A DNA stretch of 64,000 nt from an uncultured Methanomassiliicoccaceae archaeon (GTDB lineage Archaea; Thermoplasmatota; Thermoplasmata; Methanomassiliicoccales; Methanomethylophilaceae), in assembly GCA_905187815.1 (NCBI GenBank), contig CAJJJM010000002.1, forward strand, positions 186,001-250,000, given 5' to 3'. A model generated the notes under the pieces. The model was given only the letters and a program-made list of their open reading frames with translations. It ran no database searches and was not told the DNA's origin. Of the stretch, positions 24,627 to 34,266 are shown piece by piece; position 1 is the stretch's first letter; each line of letters starts with the position of its first letter. Position numbers and translations under genes: made by a program.

Positions 24627-25012
24627 ATGATGGGTTTGAACACCTCTCCGGAAGACATGCCAGGGGTCTTGTTCTGTCCGATGATCTCAGGCTCCTTCCA
24701 GTTGGTGATGACGACCTGGTACCTCTGCCTCACGCCTTCTACCTCTATGCAGGGGTCCTCCGACGCCTTAAGGATGTCCAGCGCGACATCGGCCAGGATC
24801 TGGATCTCCTCGGGGGTGATCTCGTCCGGGACCTTGATGAAGAACGTGTGCTCCTCGGATATCCCGTTGAGCATGTACGTGACCTCGGACTTCCCGACGA
24901 TGTCCCTGAACTTGTCCGCCTTCTCGCCCTCTCCCGAGAGCTCGAGCATGCGCTGTTTCCAAACCACAGGGATGTCCAGATAGATGGCGTCCCTGCCGAG
25001 TATCTTCCACAT
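24569..25012 (-). CDS. Conserved hypothetical protein
   Basis: 147 residues (MWKILGRDAIYLDIPVVWKQ ... ANPAFNDRFF). Alpha-beta composition with FFIKVPDEITPEEIQILADV ALDILK and CIEVEGVRQRYQVVITNWKE. No cysteine motif, signal or membrane segment. The ATG at 25012 lies 26 nt from the centre of a minus-strand TATA box, indicating a leaderless mRNA. Divergent from trpS. The end overlaps the preceding membrane protein gene on the other strand. Function unknown. Confidence 0.6.
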   Translation of the reverse strand: MWKILGRDAIYLDIPVVWKQRMLELSGEGEKADKFRDIVGKSEVTYMLNGISEEHTFFIKVPDEITPEEIQILADVALDILKASEDPCIEVEGVRQRYQVVITNWKEPEIIGQNKTPGMSSGEVFKPIIQGLDAPGRANPAFNDRFF

Positions 25013-25031
25013 GTCTGGGTCATCGTCGCGC

Positions 25032-25084
25032 CCTTAATAATAGATTAGGACGCACGCGCACGCGCGCTCGAAAGGTTAAAGTGG
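25032..25084. promoter_or_regulatory. Divergent promoters of the 24569 gene and trpS
   Basis: Minus-strand CTATTATTAAGG (25032-25043) is 26 nt from the ATG at 25012. Plus-strand AGGTTAAAGTGG (25073-25084) precedes the trpS ATG at 25116 by about 38 nt. Between them is a GC-rich alternating stretch (ACGCACGCGCACGCGCGC). Confidence 0.55.
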
Positions 25085-25115
25085 TCCCCGCCATACGGAC
25101 GCACGGGTACACGAT

Positions 25116-26237
25116 ATGCCGGAAGATTTCAAAGTCACGCCCTGGGAGGTCACCGGGGACATAGACTACGACCTGCTGCAGGAGAGGTTCGGGACCACGC
25201 CCATCGACGACGCACTGCTGGAGAGGCTTTCCGGATACGGAGAGCTTCACTACATGCTCAGGCGCGGCATATTCTACTCGCACAGGGACATGATCCCCCT
25301 GCTGGATCAGTACGACAAGGGCAACAGGTTCGTCCTGTACACCGGTCGCGGGCCGTCCGGCAACACCCATCTGGGTCACATCATGCCCTGGATCTTCAAC
25401 AAGTGGGTGCAGGACACGTTCGGAGTGGACATGCTGTTCCAGCTCACGGACGACGAGAAGTTCCTCTTCAAGGACCTCACACTCGAGGAGACGGGCTCAA
25501 TGGCCTACGAGAACGCCTTGGACTTCATAGCCCTGGGCTTCGACCCCAAGAAGACGAGGATCATAGTCAACACGAAGAACGTAGACAAGCTGTACCCCGT
25601 GGCGCTCAAGGTTGCCAAGAAGGTCACGTTCTCCACCGCGAAGGCCGTGTTCGGGTTCGACAACTCGACCAACATCGGCTCGATATTCTACACGACGATG
25701 CAGTCGGTGCCGGCGTTCCTGCCGTCCGACGAGGCCGGGAGGCAGGTCCCGGTCCTCATCCCCTGCGGCATCGACCAGGACCCCCACTTTAGGGTCACCA
25801 GGGATGTGGCGCCCGGGCTCAACTACCCGAAGCCGTCGCTCATATACTGCAAGATGTGCCCCGGACTCGCCGGAGGCGACAAGATGTCCTCATCCGACGA
25901 GAACGCCACGATTTTCACCACCGACACCCCGAAGGCGGTCAAGAAGAAGGTCGGGAGGGCATTCACCGGAGGGTGCGTGTCGGTCGAGGAGCAGAGGCAG
26001 AAGGGCGGGAACCCGGAGGTCTGTTCCGTTTTCAAGTACAACTACTTCCTGTTCGAGCACGACGATGCCAAGATCAACGAGCTTGCCGAGAAGTGCCGCA
26101 ACGGGGAGATCCTCTGCGGGGAGTGCAAGATGTGCCTCACCGAGAGGATAAACGTCTTCCTGGAAGAGCATCAGGACAAGAGGGAGAAGGCGAAGGACGT
26201 CGTCGCCGACATGACGTACGACGGTTTCGAATGGTGA
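25116..26237 (+). CDS. trpS: Tryptophanyl-tRNA synthetase
   Basis: 373 residues, archaeal/eukaryotic-type TrpRS. The HIGH motif is HLGH (85-88 in NTHLGHIMPW) and the KMSKS motif is KMSSS (256-260 in GGDKMSSSDENATIF). A Cys set near the C-terminus (ILCGECKMC) is present. Followed by pheS on the same strand with only five bases between the trpS stop and the preferred pheS ATG. Confidence 0.97.
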   Translation: MPEDFKVTPWEVTGDIDYDLLQERFGTTPIDDALLERLSGYGELHYMLRRGIFYSHRDMIPLLDQYDKGNRFVLYTGRGPSGNTHLGHIMPWIFNKWVQDTFGVDMLFQLTDDEKFLFKDLTLEETGSMAYENALDFIALGFDPKKTRIIVNTKNVDKLYPVALKVAKKVTFSTAKAVFGFDNSTNIGSIFYTTMQSVPAFLPSDEAGRQVPVLIPCGIDQDPHFRVTRDVAPGLNYPKPSLIYCKMCPGLAGGDKMSSSDENATIFTTDTPKAVKKKVGRAFTGGCVSVEEQRQKGGNPEVCSVFKYNYFLFEHDDAKINELAEKCRNGEILCGECKMCLTERINVFLEEHQDKREKAKDVVADMTYDGFEW

Positions 26238-26242
26238 TTCCC

Positions 26243-27760
26243 ATGGGTATCGAGGAAATTCTTGAGGGACTTAGCTACAACGAGAAGAGGCTGCTGATCG
26301 CGCTTGAGGCCAGGGGTGGCGCCGCATCGCCGGCGGACCTCATAGCAGACGGCGCGTTCGGTCTCGAGGTCGAGATCATGGGCGCCGCATCCTGGCTCGA
26401 ATCCAAGGGACTCGCACGCATATCCGAGAGCTCCGAGAAGTTCTACGTCCTCACGGACCCCTCGGCCGCAGAGGGCCTCCCGGAGAGGGTCGCCATCACC
26501 CTGATCTCACAGGCCGGGGGCAGCATGGACATGGATGCGCTCGCAAGGGGCATGGACGGCGGCATGGACAAGGTTGCCGTCGGATGGCTCAAGAGGAAGG
26601 GCCTCGCGGACATCGTCAAGGACGGTGACAGGAAGACCCTCGTCCTCACGGACAAGGGAAGGGAGACGCTCGATTCACGCATGCCCGACGAGGAGCTCGT
26701 CGCCCGCATGGCGGAGGGTCCCGTCCCGGAGGCCGAAGCCGACGCCAAGGTGATCAAGGACCTCAAAGGGCGCCAGGGGATGGTCTCGGAGAAGGTCGTC
26801 ACGACCAGGACCGTCTCGCTCACCGACCTCGGGAGGCAGGCCGCGGAATCCGGCATCGAGCTCAAACCCCAGATAACCGACATCACGGACCGCATCATCC
26901 AGAGCGGCGAGTGGAGGGACGCCGAGTTCAGGAAGTACGACGTGCAGACCTTCGCCCCCTCCGTCTATGCCGCCAAGAAGCACATGCTCTCCAGGCTCAC
27001 CGCCCAGGTCGGCAGGATCTTCACGGAGATGGGATTCAAGGAGATGTCGTCGGAGTACGTCCAGCCGTCGTTCTGGAACATGGACGTCCTCTACACCCCC
27101 CAGGACCATCCGGCGAGGGACCTCCAGGACACGTTCTACCTGGAGCACCCGGCCAGCATCCACATCGACGATGAGGAGATGGTCGAGATCATCAGGAACA
27201 TCCACGAGAACGGAGGGGACACCGGCTCCACCGGATGGGGCGGCAAATGGTCCAGGGAGAAGGCTGAGGCCGCAATCCTGAGGACCCACAGCACCGTCAG
27301 CAGCATCAGGTACATCGCCGAGCATCCCGACGCACCCCAGAAGGCGTTCTCGATCTCCAGGATCTTCAGGAAGGAGTCCATCGACGCGACGCACCTCCCC
27401 GAGTTCACGCAGATCGAGGGAATCATCATCGATGAGAACGCCAACTTCGACATGCTCATCTCGCTCATCCGCGAGTTCTACTCCAGGATGGGATTCGACC
27501 AGATCCGCATCAGACCCGCCTACTTCCCATACACGGAGCCGTCCCTCGAGCTCGAGGTCTTCTTCAACGGGAAGTGGATGGAGCTCGGAGGTGCGGGGAT
27601 ATTCAGGCCAGAGGTCGTCGCGCCCTTCGGAGTCAAATACCCTGTGCTCGCCTGGGGATTCGGATTCGAGAGGCTCGCCATGCTCAAGTGGGGCATCAAG
27701 GACATCAGGGACCTCTACATCTCAGACATGGACACCCTCAGGACCAACACCGTCCTCTGA
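26243..27760 (+). CDS. pheS: Phenylalanyl-tRNA synthetase alpha subunit
   Basis: 505 residues from the ATG at 26243; an in-frame ATG at 26231 would overlap the trpS stop. The N-terminal 200 residues contain repeated winged-helix-like DNA-binding-fold domains, followed by the class II catalytic core with motif 2 region FSISRIFRKESIDATHLPEF and motif 3 GFGFERLAMLKWGI. The beta subunit gene (pheT) is not in the window. The 3' end overlaps the convergent regulator gene by 39 bp. Confidence 0.97.
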   Translation: MGIEEILEGLSYNEKRLLIALEARGGAASPADLIADGAFGLEVEIMGAASWLESKGLARISESSEKFYVLTDPSAAEGLPERVAITLISQAGGSMDMDALARGMDGGMDKVAVGWLKRKGLADIVKDGDRKTLVLTDKGRETLDSRMPDEELVARMAEGPVPEAEADAKVIKDLKGRQGMVSEKVVTTRTVSLTDLGRQAAESGIELKPQITDITDRIIQSGEWRDAEFRKYDVQTFAPSVYAAKKHMLSRLTAQVGRIFTEMGFKEMSSEYVQPSFWNMDVLYTPQDHPARDLQDTFYLEHPASIHIDDEEMVEIIRNIHENGGDTGSTGWGGKWSREKAEAAILRTHSTVSSIRYIAEHPDAPQKAFSISRIFRKESIDATHLPEFTQIEGIIIDENANFDMLISLIREFYSRMGFDQIRIRPAYFPYTEPSLELEVFFNGKWMELGGAGIFRPEVVAPFGVKYPVLAWGFGFERLAMLKWGIKDIRDLYISDMDTLRTNTVL

Positions 27761-28939
27761 CACAGAGCGGGCCCTGTCCCTGAGGGCCATGCTGGCCCTG
27801 TCATCCCTCGTGGCACACGAGGCTGCGCCGAGTAGTTTTGCCGCCAGGTCCCTTCTTCCGAGTGCGAGGTAGGACTCGCCCTCCCATCTCAGGACCTCTT
27901 CGAGGCGGAACAGGCAGCCGGTCTCCGTCATGCAGTTCCTGCATCTGCGGAGGTACACCACCGCCTCGGAATGCCTGCCGTTGGTCGCCATGCACTTCCC
28001 GAGCGCCAACGCCGTCGGCACATCTCCGCGGTACACATCCAGCGCCTTCTCGAGGGCCTCTGCGGGTCTGCCCTCGCAGAGCAGGATCTCCGCCATCAGC
28101 GCCCCTCTGAGGCACGGGTCCGATTGTCCGAGACGCGAGAGGGACCTCCTCGCCTTCGACATCCTTCCCAGACGCATGTAACAGAACGCGGCGATGGCGG
28201 CCAGGCCCCTGTCGCCGGTCGAAGCCGCCAGGCGGTCCAGTGCGGCCGCCGTCTCATGACGGGGATTGTCCATGATGTGGTAGCGGTTGCCCAGCGTCAG
28301 CTTCAGCGCCTCGGTGTTACGGCCCGCATCGGTCAGATGCTCGATCCTCTCGTCCACCGGGGCCATGTTGTCCGCGCACCAGTCGGCCGCCAGGCTGTGC
28401 CACCGTCTGAGTGTCTCCGGATCCGCCCTGTCCCTGAACGTCCTCCTGGTGTCGGCGCGGATGAATACCATGCCCGAGGCGTCGATAGGCAGGAGTGGCT
28501 GGTTCCTGCCCTTGGGCGTCTGGGAGAAATGGACCGGTGTGCGGATCAGGATGAGCGATCCGAGGACGTCCCTGTCCTCCTCAGCCAGCCTGTCGAAGTC
28601 CGTGGTCCGGCAATGGTTCAGCGTGCGCGGCAATAGGACATCGGCGTCGCGCTCCCCGATGAGCGAATCGCACCTGCGAAGTCCGGACTCCGTCAACGCG
28701 TAGACCTGTCTGGACACCCTGCCGGTCTTGTTGATCACCATGCTCCTCGAGGACGTGACTATACCGTCCCGTCTCATCCTGCCCAGTATCAGGGACGAGT
28801 ACGAGCGGGAGATGCCGAGGGCCTCGCTGATGCCGTCCTGTGTGACGTCGAACGGGGCGTCGTCGAAGCCGTCCATGTCGTAGTATCTGTATCTGTAGAG
28901 GTGGAGCATTACCCTCTGTGCCTGAGTCAGATGTTCCAT
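27722..28939 (-). CDS. Winged-helix regulator with TPR-like helical repeats
   Basis: 405 residues from the ATG at 28939. Longer starts up to 28990 are open, but the TATA element at 28962-28968 places the transcript start near 28938. The N-terminal 80 residues are a MarR-like winged helix (FDVTQDGISEALGISRSYSS LILGRMRRDGIV). After a linker of about 110 residues, the C-terminal half is a series of TPR-like helices (GLAAIAAFCYMRLGRMSKAR RSL, AEILLCEGRPAEALEKALDV). Such winged-helix/TPR proteins look like ligand- or partner-sensing regulators; the target is unknown. Confidence 0.7.
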   Translation of the reverse strand: MEHLTQAQRVMLHLYRYRYYDMDGFDDAPFDVTQDGISEALGISRSYSSLILGRMRRDGIVTSSRSMVINKTGRVSRQVYALTESGLRRCDSLIGERDADVLLPRTLNHCRTTDFDRLAEEDRDVLGSLILIRTPVHFSQTPKGRNQPLLPIDASGMVFIRADTRRTFRDRADPETLRRWHSLAADWCADNMAPVDERIEHLTDAGRNTEALKLTLGNRYHIMDNPRHETAAALDRLAASTGDRGLAAIAAFCYMRLGRMSKARRSLSRLGQSDPCLRGALMAEILLCEGRPAEALEKALDVYRGDVPTALALGKCMATNGRHSEAVVYLRRCRNCMTETGCLFRLEEVLRWEGESYLALGRRDLAAKLLGAASCATRDDRASMALRDRARSVSEDGVGPEGVHV

Positions 28940-28961
28940 GACCATGTCACGGCATGTCCGG

Positions 28962-28968
28962 TTAAATC
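28962..28968 (-). promoter_or_regulatory. TATA box of the winged-helix/TPR gene
   Basis: Minus strand GATTTAAC, centred 25 nt upstream of the ATG at 28939. It decides the start and excludes the longer reading frame. Confidence 0.55.
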
Positions 28969-29049
28969 GGCGGACGTGTTGCATATCCACGCTAGAACTT
29001 AGACCGTGACATTCGCAAAGGTTAAGGGGACCACAGGGATTGACCGCGC

Positions 29050-29886
29050 ATGTCCCGCCTTCTCATATGCAGCGAACCGGACCTGCCGTCAGTCAACATG
29101 AGGGCCGCCCTCATGGGGATGCATCGTTGGGAGGACCTCGGCGAGAGCGGAGGTGCCCGTTTCTGCGTGTGCGGGGACACTTACATGATGTCCATAGATG
29201 ACATGCACATACGCCATGACGATCTGGACCGCCAGGCGGAGGATTTCGGCATCGCCGTCGACGACGTGATTGTGATGTCGAAGCATTCGGCGAAGAGCGG
29301 CAAGCCCGCCCTCACCGCCCATCCGATAGGGAACTACCACGAGAACGAGTTCGGAGGGAGGGAGGGGACGCTGGTCAGACCGTCCCCGGCCCTGATGTCC
29401 GACGCGCTCAGGAGGATCGTGTCATACAACGACGTGGAGGATGTCCAGACATGTTTCGAGGTGACCCATCACGGCCCGTGGCTCGAGAAGCCCACGTTCT
29501 ACATCGAGATCGGGAGCGATGAGTCCCACTGGGGCGATCTCCACTCTGCGGAGATCCTCGCCCGTGTGATCAGCGACCTGGAGCCTCAAGATGATTATCC
29601 GGTCGTCGTCGGTGTAGGTGGCGGGCACTACGCCCCCAGGTTCACGGATCTGGTGGTGTCGCACAAGGTGAACATCGGCCACATGATACCCAACTACCAG
29701 ATCGAGGGGCGTGACGATGAGGATTTCCTCCGCATGCTGGGCGATGCTTGCGCATCGACAGGCACGGATCAGGTCTACATTCACAGGAAATCCATGAAGA
29801 AGCCAGAGGAGCACAGGATAACCGATCTGATCCGCTCCGCGGGCTATGACACCCCGAAATCCGCCGATTTCGAGGTCCTTCAGTGA
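29050..29886 (+). CDS. dtdA: D-aminoacyl-tRNA deacylase, archaeal/plant type
   Basis: 278 residues of the DTD2/GEK1 family, which hydrolyses D-aminoacyl-tRNAs. Conserved blocks are VIVMSKHSAKSGKPALTAHP GN, FEVTHHGPWLEKPTFYIEIG SDESHW and VVGVGGGHYAPRFTDLV; the histidines in THHGP and GGHYAP are expected metal ligands. A TATA-like AGGTTAAGGG (about 29020-29029) lies upstream. Its end overlaps pyrH by 7 bp on the opposite strand. Confidence 0.95.
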   Translation: MSRLLICSEPDLPSVNMRAALMGMHRWEDLGESGGARFCVCGDTYMMSIDDMHIRHDDLDRQAEDFGIAVDDVIVMSKHSAKSGKPALTAHPIGNYHENEFGGREGTLVRPSPALMSDALRRIVSYNDVEDVQTCFEVTHHGPWLEKPTFYIEIGSDESHWGDLHSAEILARVISDLEPQDDYPVVVGVGGGHYAPRFTDLVVSHKVNIGHMIPNYQIEGRDDEDFLRMLGDACASTGTDQVYIHRKSMKKPEEHRITDLIRSAGYDTPKSADFEVLQ

Positions 29887-30575
29887 GAGTCCACGAAGGT
29901 CCCGTTGAATTTCTCTCCCAGGATTGCCTTCCTGAGTTCGTCAAGGTTCCTTCCGTCGACTATCATTATGTCGATCCTCTTCTCGGCGGCGATCTTCACC
30001 CCGAGAGGATCGAAGACACTCGATTTCGAGGCTCCGTGCTCCTTGTACACGATGTCCCCGAGCTCGCCGATGGTCATCTCGGGGATCCTGACGGCGTCCG
30101 GGTTCTTGCGGGGGTCGTCGGTGTACACGGCATCGACCGACGTGGCGTTCACCACCCTGTCAGCGTCCATGTGGGACGCGACCATCATGGCCACCGCGTC
30201 CGTGGTGTGACCGGGTTCCGTGCCGCCCATGACGGCGACCTTGCCGACCTTGGCGTTGCGGGCTGTCTCCTGGGCGGATTCCGGGATCCTGTTCGGCATG
30301 TCACCGAGGGCCAGTGCCAGCAGCTGCGCGTTGAGTCTGGTGGCTCCGATGCCGAGTATGTCGAGCTGGTATGTGTCCCCTCCCAGTTCGCGACCCGTCT
30401 CCGCGTAGTACCTGGCGGTCTTGCCGCCTCCGCATACCACCGCCAGCCTGACGTGCTGGGACAGCTCCCTGAGCATCGATGCGAGTTTAGAGATGTATTC
30501 GGAATCATTGCTCCCGGGGACCAGGATGGACCCGCCGATGGAGACGACTACGCTGTCCGTTGAACCATCCGCCAT
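29880..30575 (-). CDS. pyrH: Uridylate kinase, archaeal type
   Basis: 231 residues of the amino-acid-kinase fold. SVVVSIGGSILVPG at the N-terminus is the phosphate loop; VVCGGGKTARYYAE and NATSVDAVYTDDPRKNPDA are the nucleotide-binding blocks specific for UMP kinases. It makes UDP for pyrimidine synthesis. Minus-strand TATA CAAGGTTTAAATTGG lies near 30606-30616. Convergent with dtdA. Confidence 0.95.
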   Translation of the reverse strand: MADGSTDSVVVSIGGSILVPGSNDSEYISKLASMLRELSQHVRLAVVCGGGKTARYYAETGRELGGDTYQLDILGIGATRLNAQLLALALGDMPNRIPESAQETARNAKVGKVAVMGGTEPGHTTDAVAMMVASHMDADRVVNATSVDAVYTDDPRKNPDAVRIPEMTIGELGDIVYKEHGASKSSVFDPLGVKIAAEKRIDIMIVDGRNLDELRKAILGEKFNGTFVDSH

Positions 30576-30654
30576 GAGATAACCGGACGTCCAGATGGTT
30601 GGACCAATTTAAACCTTGGGCAGGTCCATGCAGGCCCTCTCGCGCGGGCGCGTA

Positions 30655-30664
30655 TTTATATAAG
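30655..30664 (+). promoter_or_regulatory. Promoter of prf1-argS
   Basis: TTTATATAAG, a near-ideal TATA box, predicting transcription from about 30686 and a 12 nt leader that contains GGTGA just upstream of the prf1 ATG. Confidence 0.7.
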
Positions 30665-30697
30665 AACGGGATTTGAGTGGAAAGTTGGTGAAGTCAC

Positions 30698-31927
30698 ATG
30701 GGAGAAACCAATTCAGAGGACAAAGCCAGATACGACTTCAAGAAGGACATGCAGGAGATCACCAATTACAGGGGCAGGGGAACCGAGCTCATCTCGGTCT
30801 ACGTTCCCGCATCCAAGCAGATCTCCGATGTCATGGCATATCTGAGGAACGAGCAGTCCCAGGCGTCCAACATCAAGTCCAAGACGACGATGAAGAACGT
30901 CACAGGGGCGATCGATTCCATCGCCGCTCGACTCAAGACCTACAAGGCACCGCCAGCGAACGGTGTCGTCATATTCTGCGGGGAGGTCCCCAGGGCCGGG
31001 GACCAGACCAAGATGGTCCAGTACGTCATCAATCCCCCAGAGCCCATCACCGCGTTCCTTTACAGGTGCGACTCCACCTTCTTCACCGAGCCACTTCAGT
31101 CCATGCTCCTGGACAAGAAGTGCTACGGGCTGATCACCATAGACAGGTCGGAGGCCACCCTGGGTCTGCTCATCGGTAGCAGGATCCAGGTTCTGAAGCA
31201 CTTCGACTCGCTCGTCCCCAGCAAGCACCACCAGGGAGGTCAGTCGTCCGTTCGTTTCGAGAGGCTGATCGAGATCGCGGCCCATGAGTTCTTCAAGAAG
31301 GTCGCCGACAACGCCACGGAGGTCTTCCTCGACAGGCCCGAGCTGCTCGGGATCCTGGTCGGAGGGCCCGGAGCGACCAAGGACTTCTTCGTCAAGGAGG
31401 AGTACCTGCACCACGAGCTCAGGAAGAAGGTCGTCACCCCGCTGGTCGACACGGGGTACACCGACGAGTCCGGTCTCAGGGAGCTGGTCCAGAATGCCAA
31501 GAACATCATCACGGACATGCAGCTCACCAAGGAGAAGGAGTACATGCAGCGCCTCTTCACGGAGATCAGGAAGGCCGACGGAGGCCTGTCCTGCTACGGA
31601 GAGGACGAGGTCCGCCAGTCCCTGGACATGGGCGCAGTGGACATGCTCCTGATCTCAGAATCGCTCAGCAAGAGGAGGGTCACGGTGCAGTGCCCCTCAG
31701 GCCACAAGCACGAGCTCACCGTCAAGGACGCCGACGAGAGGATCGACTGCCCCGAGTGCGGGGCCGCCGCCACGGTGATCAAGGACGAGGACCTCATCGA
31801 CGACTTCTTCATGAGGGCGGACGCATTCAACACCCGCGTCCAGATCATATCCCCGGATTCCGAGGAGGGAGACATGCTCCTGAAGGCTTTCGGCGGGATA
31901 GCGGCCATCCTCAGGTACAAGGTGTGA
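30698..31927 (+). CDS. prf1: Peptide chain release factor aRF1
   Basis: 409 residues. NIKS (58-61) recognises stop codons, GGQ (180-182 in SKHHQGGQSSVRF) triggers peptidyl-tRNA hydrolysis, and domain 3 contains a zinc-ribbon-like insert (VQCPSGHKHEL with IDCPECGAA). One factor reads all three stops in archaea. In this window stops are overwhelmingly TGA and only one gene ends in TAG, which is relevant if amber is also decoded as pyrrolysine. Followed at 5 nt by argS. Confidence 0.97.
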   Translation: MGETNSEDKARYDFKKDMQEITNYRGRGTELISVYVPASKQISDVMAYLRNEQSQASNIKSKTTMKNVTGAIDSIAARLKTYKAPPANGVVIFCGEVPRAGDQTKMVQYVINPPEPITAFLYRCDSTFFTEPLQSMLLDKKCYGLITIDRSEATLGLLIGSRIQVLKHFDSLVPSKHHQGGQSSVRFERLIEIAAHEFFKKVADNATEVFLDRPELLGILVGGPGATKDFFVKEEYLHHELRKKVVTPLVDTGYTDESGLRELVQNAKNIITDMQLTKEKEYMQRLFTEIRKADGGLSCYGEDEVRQSLDMGAVDMLLISESLSKRRVTVQCPSGHKHELTVKDADERIDCPECGAAATVIKDEDLIDDFFMRADAFNTRVQIISPDSEEGDMLLKAFGGIAAILRYKV

Positions 31928-31932
31928 TTCCC

Positions 31933-33696
31933 ATGTCAATAATGAACGAGTTCGAGAATCAGGTTCGCGACAAGGTCGCGGACGCCCTGAAATCGATGGG
32001 AGCGGATGTGCAGTTCGTCACCGAGCTCCCCTCCGTGGACACGGCCGACCTCGCCGTGCCGTGCTTCACGATGTCCAAGGCGCTCAGGAAGGCGCCGCAG
32101 GCAATCGCGGACGACCTCGCGGCGGCGATACAGCCGTCCGGGCTCATCTCGTCGGTCTCATCCTGCAACGGATACCTCAACTTCTGCATGGACGGAGCCG
32201 CCCTCGTCAGGGGTGTCATGGAGGACATCCTGGCAACCGAGGGGGACTTCCGCGCGGAGCCCACCGGCATCAGGGTCAACGTTGAGCACACATCCACCAA
32301 CCCCACCGGACCGATCCATGTTGGCAGGGCGAGGAACCCCATCATAGGGGACACGCTCGCCAGGTGCCTGAAGAGGTGCGGTCACGACGTCACCACCGAG
32401 TACTACGTCAACGACGTTGGCAAGCAGGTGGTCATTCTCACATGGGGTGTGAACAATGTGTCCGACGCCGAGGCGGATGCCGAGGCCGAGGAGCACGCCA
32501 AGAACGCGGGCCACGAGAAGGAGAGGGACAAGACCGATCACAGGCTCGTCGCCAAATACAGAGTGGCCAACAGGAGGATGGAGAGCGAGCCCGAGGTGCA
32601 GGCGCAGATCGCCGACATGCTCAGGAGGTTCGAGGCCGGTGACCACGAGGTCATCGACACTGTCCGCCACACCGCCGAGATCATGCTCGGGGGCCTGAGG
32701 GAGACCCTGTCCAACATCAACGTCGAGCTCGACAGGTACACATGGGAGTCCGACTTCATCGCAGACGGTTCGGCCAGAGCCGTCGTGGAGAAGCTCAAGC
32801 AGACGGAGTACGCCGGTCAGACCGACGACGGCGCATGGTTCGTGGACCTCAAGGACTTCGGGATCCAGGGAAAGAACACCAAGTTCACCTTCACCAGGTC
32901 CGACGGCACCACGCTGTACACCACGCGCGACATAGCGTACCATCTCGACAAGTTCTCCAGGTCCGACCGCGTCATCGACGTCCTCGGAGAGGACCAGAAG
33001 CTGGGGTCCAAGCAGCTGAGCTCCGTCCTGGAGATCCTCGGCCATGACAGGATGCCCGAACCCCTGTTCTATTCCTTCGTCTCGCTGCCCGAGGGGAAGA
33101 TGTCCACCCGCAGGGGTGTAGTCGTCTACCTCGATGACCTCATCGACGAGGCCGTCGCCCATGCGTACGACGAGATCAAATCAAGGGTCGAGACCAGGAA
33201 CTCGGAGATGACCGAGGAGAGGATGAGGGAGATCGCCCGCATCGTCGGAACCGGCGCCATCAGGTACAACATCGTCCGCGTCCAGCCGGAGAAGCAGCTC
33301 GTCTTCAAGTGGAGCGAGGCCCTGAACTTCGACGGCAACTCGGGTCCGTACCTGCAGTACGTCCATGCCAGGGCATGCAGCATGCTCAGGAAGGCCGGGC
33401 AGTTCCAGCGCGAGACCGACCCGGACATGCTCACCGACCCCACCGAGATCAACCTGGTCAAGAAGCTCGCGCGCTACGGCGAGGTGATCAGGGAGGCCGG
33501 TGACGGCAAGAGGGTACACATGCTTCCGGCGTATGCCCATGAGCTCGCGGTGGCCTTCAACCAGTTCTACGCATCGGTGTCCGTCCTAGACGCCGGCGAG
33601 CGCAGGGATGCCAGGCTGACGCTGGTGGAGTGCACCAAGATCGTCCTCGCCGACGTGCTGGACTGTCTCGGCATGGGCGCTCCCGAGGAGATGTGA
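31933..33696 (+). CDS. argS: Arginyl-tRNA synthetase
   Basis: 587 residues. The N-terminal Add-1 domain is followed by the class I core with NPTGPIHVGRARNPIIGD (HIGH motif as HVGR at 129-132) and EGKMSTRRG (KMSKS as KMST, 389-392). The C-terminal anticodon-binding helices end with DCLGMGAPEEM. A charged insertion (EADAEAEEHAKNAGHEKERD) is in the catalytic domain. Second gene of the prf1 unit; the GNAT gene starts 2 nt after its stop. Confidence 0.97.
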   Translation: MSIMNEFENQVRDKVADALKSMGADVQFVTELPSVDTADLAVPCFTMSKALRKAPQAIADDLAAAIQPSGLISSVSSCNGYLNFCMDGAALVRGVMEDILATEGDFRAEPTGIRVNVEHTSTNPTGPIHVGRARNPIIGDTLARCLKRCGHDVTTEYYVNDVGKQVVILTWGVNNVSDAEADAEAEEHAKNAGHEKERDKTDHRLVAKYRVANRRMESEPEVQAQIADMLRRFEAGDHEVIDTVRHTAEIMLGGLRETLSNINVELDRYTWESDFIADGSARAVVEKLKQTEYAGQTDDGAWFVDLKDFGIQGKNTKFTFTRSDGTTLYTTRDIAYHLDKFSRSDRVIDVLGEDQKLGSKQLSSVLEILGHDRMPEPLFYSFVSLPEGKMSTRRGVVVYLDDLIDEAVAHAYDEIKSRVETRNSEMTEERMREIARIVGTGAIRYNIVRVQPEKQLVFKWSEALNFDGNSGPYLQYVHARACSMLRKAGQFQRETDPDMLTDPTEINLVKKLARYGEVIREAGDGKRVHMLPAYAHELAVAFNQFYASVSVLDAGERRDARLTLVECTKIVLADVLDCLGMGAPEEM

Positions 33697-33698
33697 GC

Positions 33699-34196
33699 AT
33701 GGAGATCCGTCCCGTCAAGATAAGGGACATCGAGAAGGTCCGCGAGCTGGAGATCTCCTGCATCCGCGAATACTTCGCCGCAACCCTGGAGAACAAGTGG
33801 GAGGATCTGCCGCAGGAGTGGAAGGACAACCTCGGCGCCAGCAGCAGGAACCACTTCAAGGCCTATCTGGACAGCGGACTCAGCCTCGTCGCCGAGGAGG
33901 ACGGGGAGATCGTCGGATTCATCTTCGCGCAGATGCTCCACCACATCGCCGACGAGGACAACCTCCTCTGGATAGAGAACATGGGCGTCCATCCGTATTT
34001 CCGCAGGAACATGATCGGATATCAGCTCCTGAGGGAGTGCGTCAGGCTCGGACGCGAGCAGGGCGCGGGCGTCGCACACGCGATGATCCAGCCAGACAAC
34101 GCCCCCTCGATCCTCCTCTACAAGAAACTCGGGTTCTTCATGGACAGGCGCGAGGTCGCGCTGATGGACCTGAACGACCCGAACCTGAAACTCTGA
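33699..34196 (+). CDS. GNAT-family N-acetyltransferase
   Basis: 165 residues with the GNAT fold: IRPVKIRDIEKVRELE, the beta4 region LVAEEDGEIVGFIFAQ, and the acetyl-CoA loop VHPYFRRNMIGYQLLRE, followed by NAPSILLYKKLGFF. The loop differs from the common RRxGIG form. The closest functional idea is a Rim/NAT-like protein or ribosomal protein acetylase, but the substrate is not evident. Third gene of the prf1-argS unit; a strong hairpin with T-run follows its stop. Confidence 0.85.
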   Translation: MEIRPVKIRDIEKVRELEISCIREYFAATLENKWEDLPQEWKDNLGASSRNHFKAYLDSGLSLVAEEDGEIVGFIFAQMLHHIADEDNLLWIENMGVHPYFRRNMIGYQLLRECVRLGREQGAGVAHAMIQPDNAPSILLYKKLGFFMDRREVALMDLNDPNLKL

Positions 34197-34214
34197 GCGG
34201 TACAATGGCCGCAT

Positions 34215-34237
34215 GGGGGCACACGCCCCCACTTTTC
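34215..34237 (+). terminator. Terminator after the prf1-argS-GNAT unit
   Basis: GGGGGC-ACAC-GCCCCC perfect hairpin followed by ACTTTTCC. It begins 18 bp after the GNAT stop. Confidence 0.6.
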
Positions 34238-34266
34238 CGATCCAATATTATTGAAGACAGAACAAT

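Noticed and set aside
25012..25115. CG-rich alternating stretch between divergent genes as a structural repeat
   Set aside because: Only about 18 bp long and imperfect; not enough to claim a functional element.
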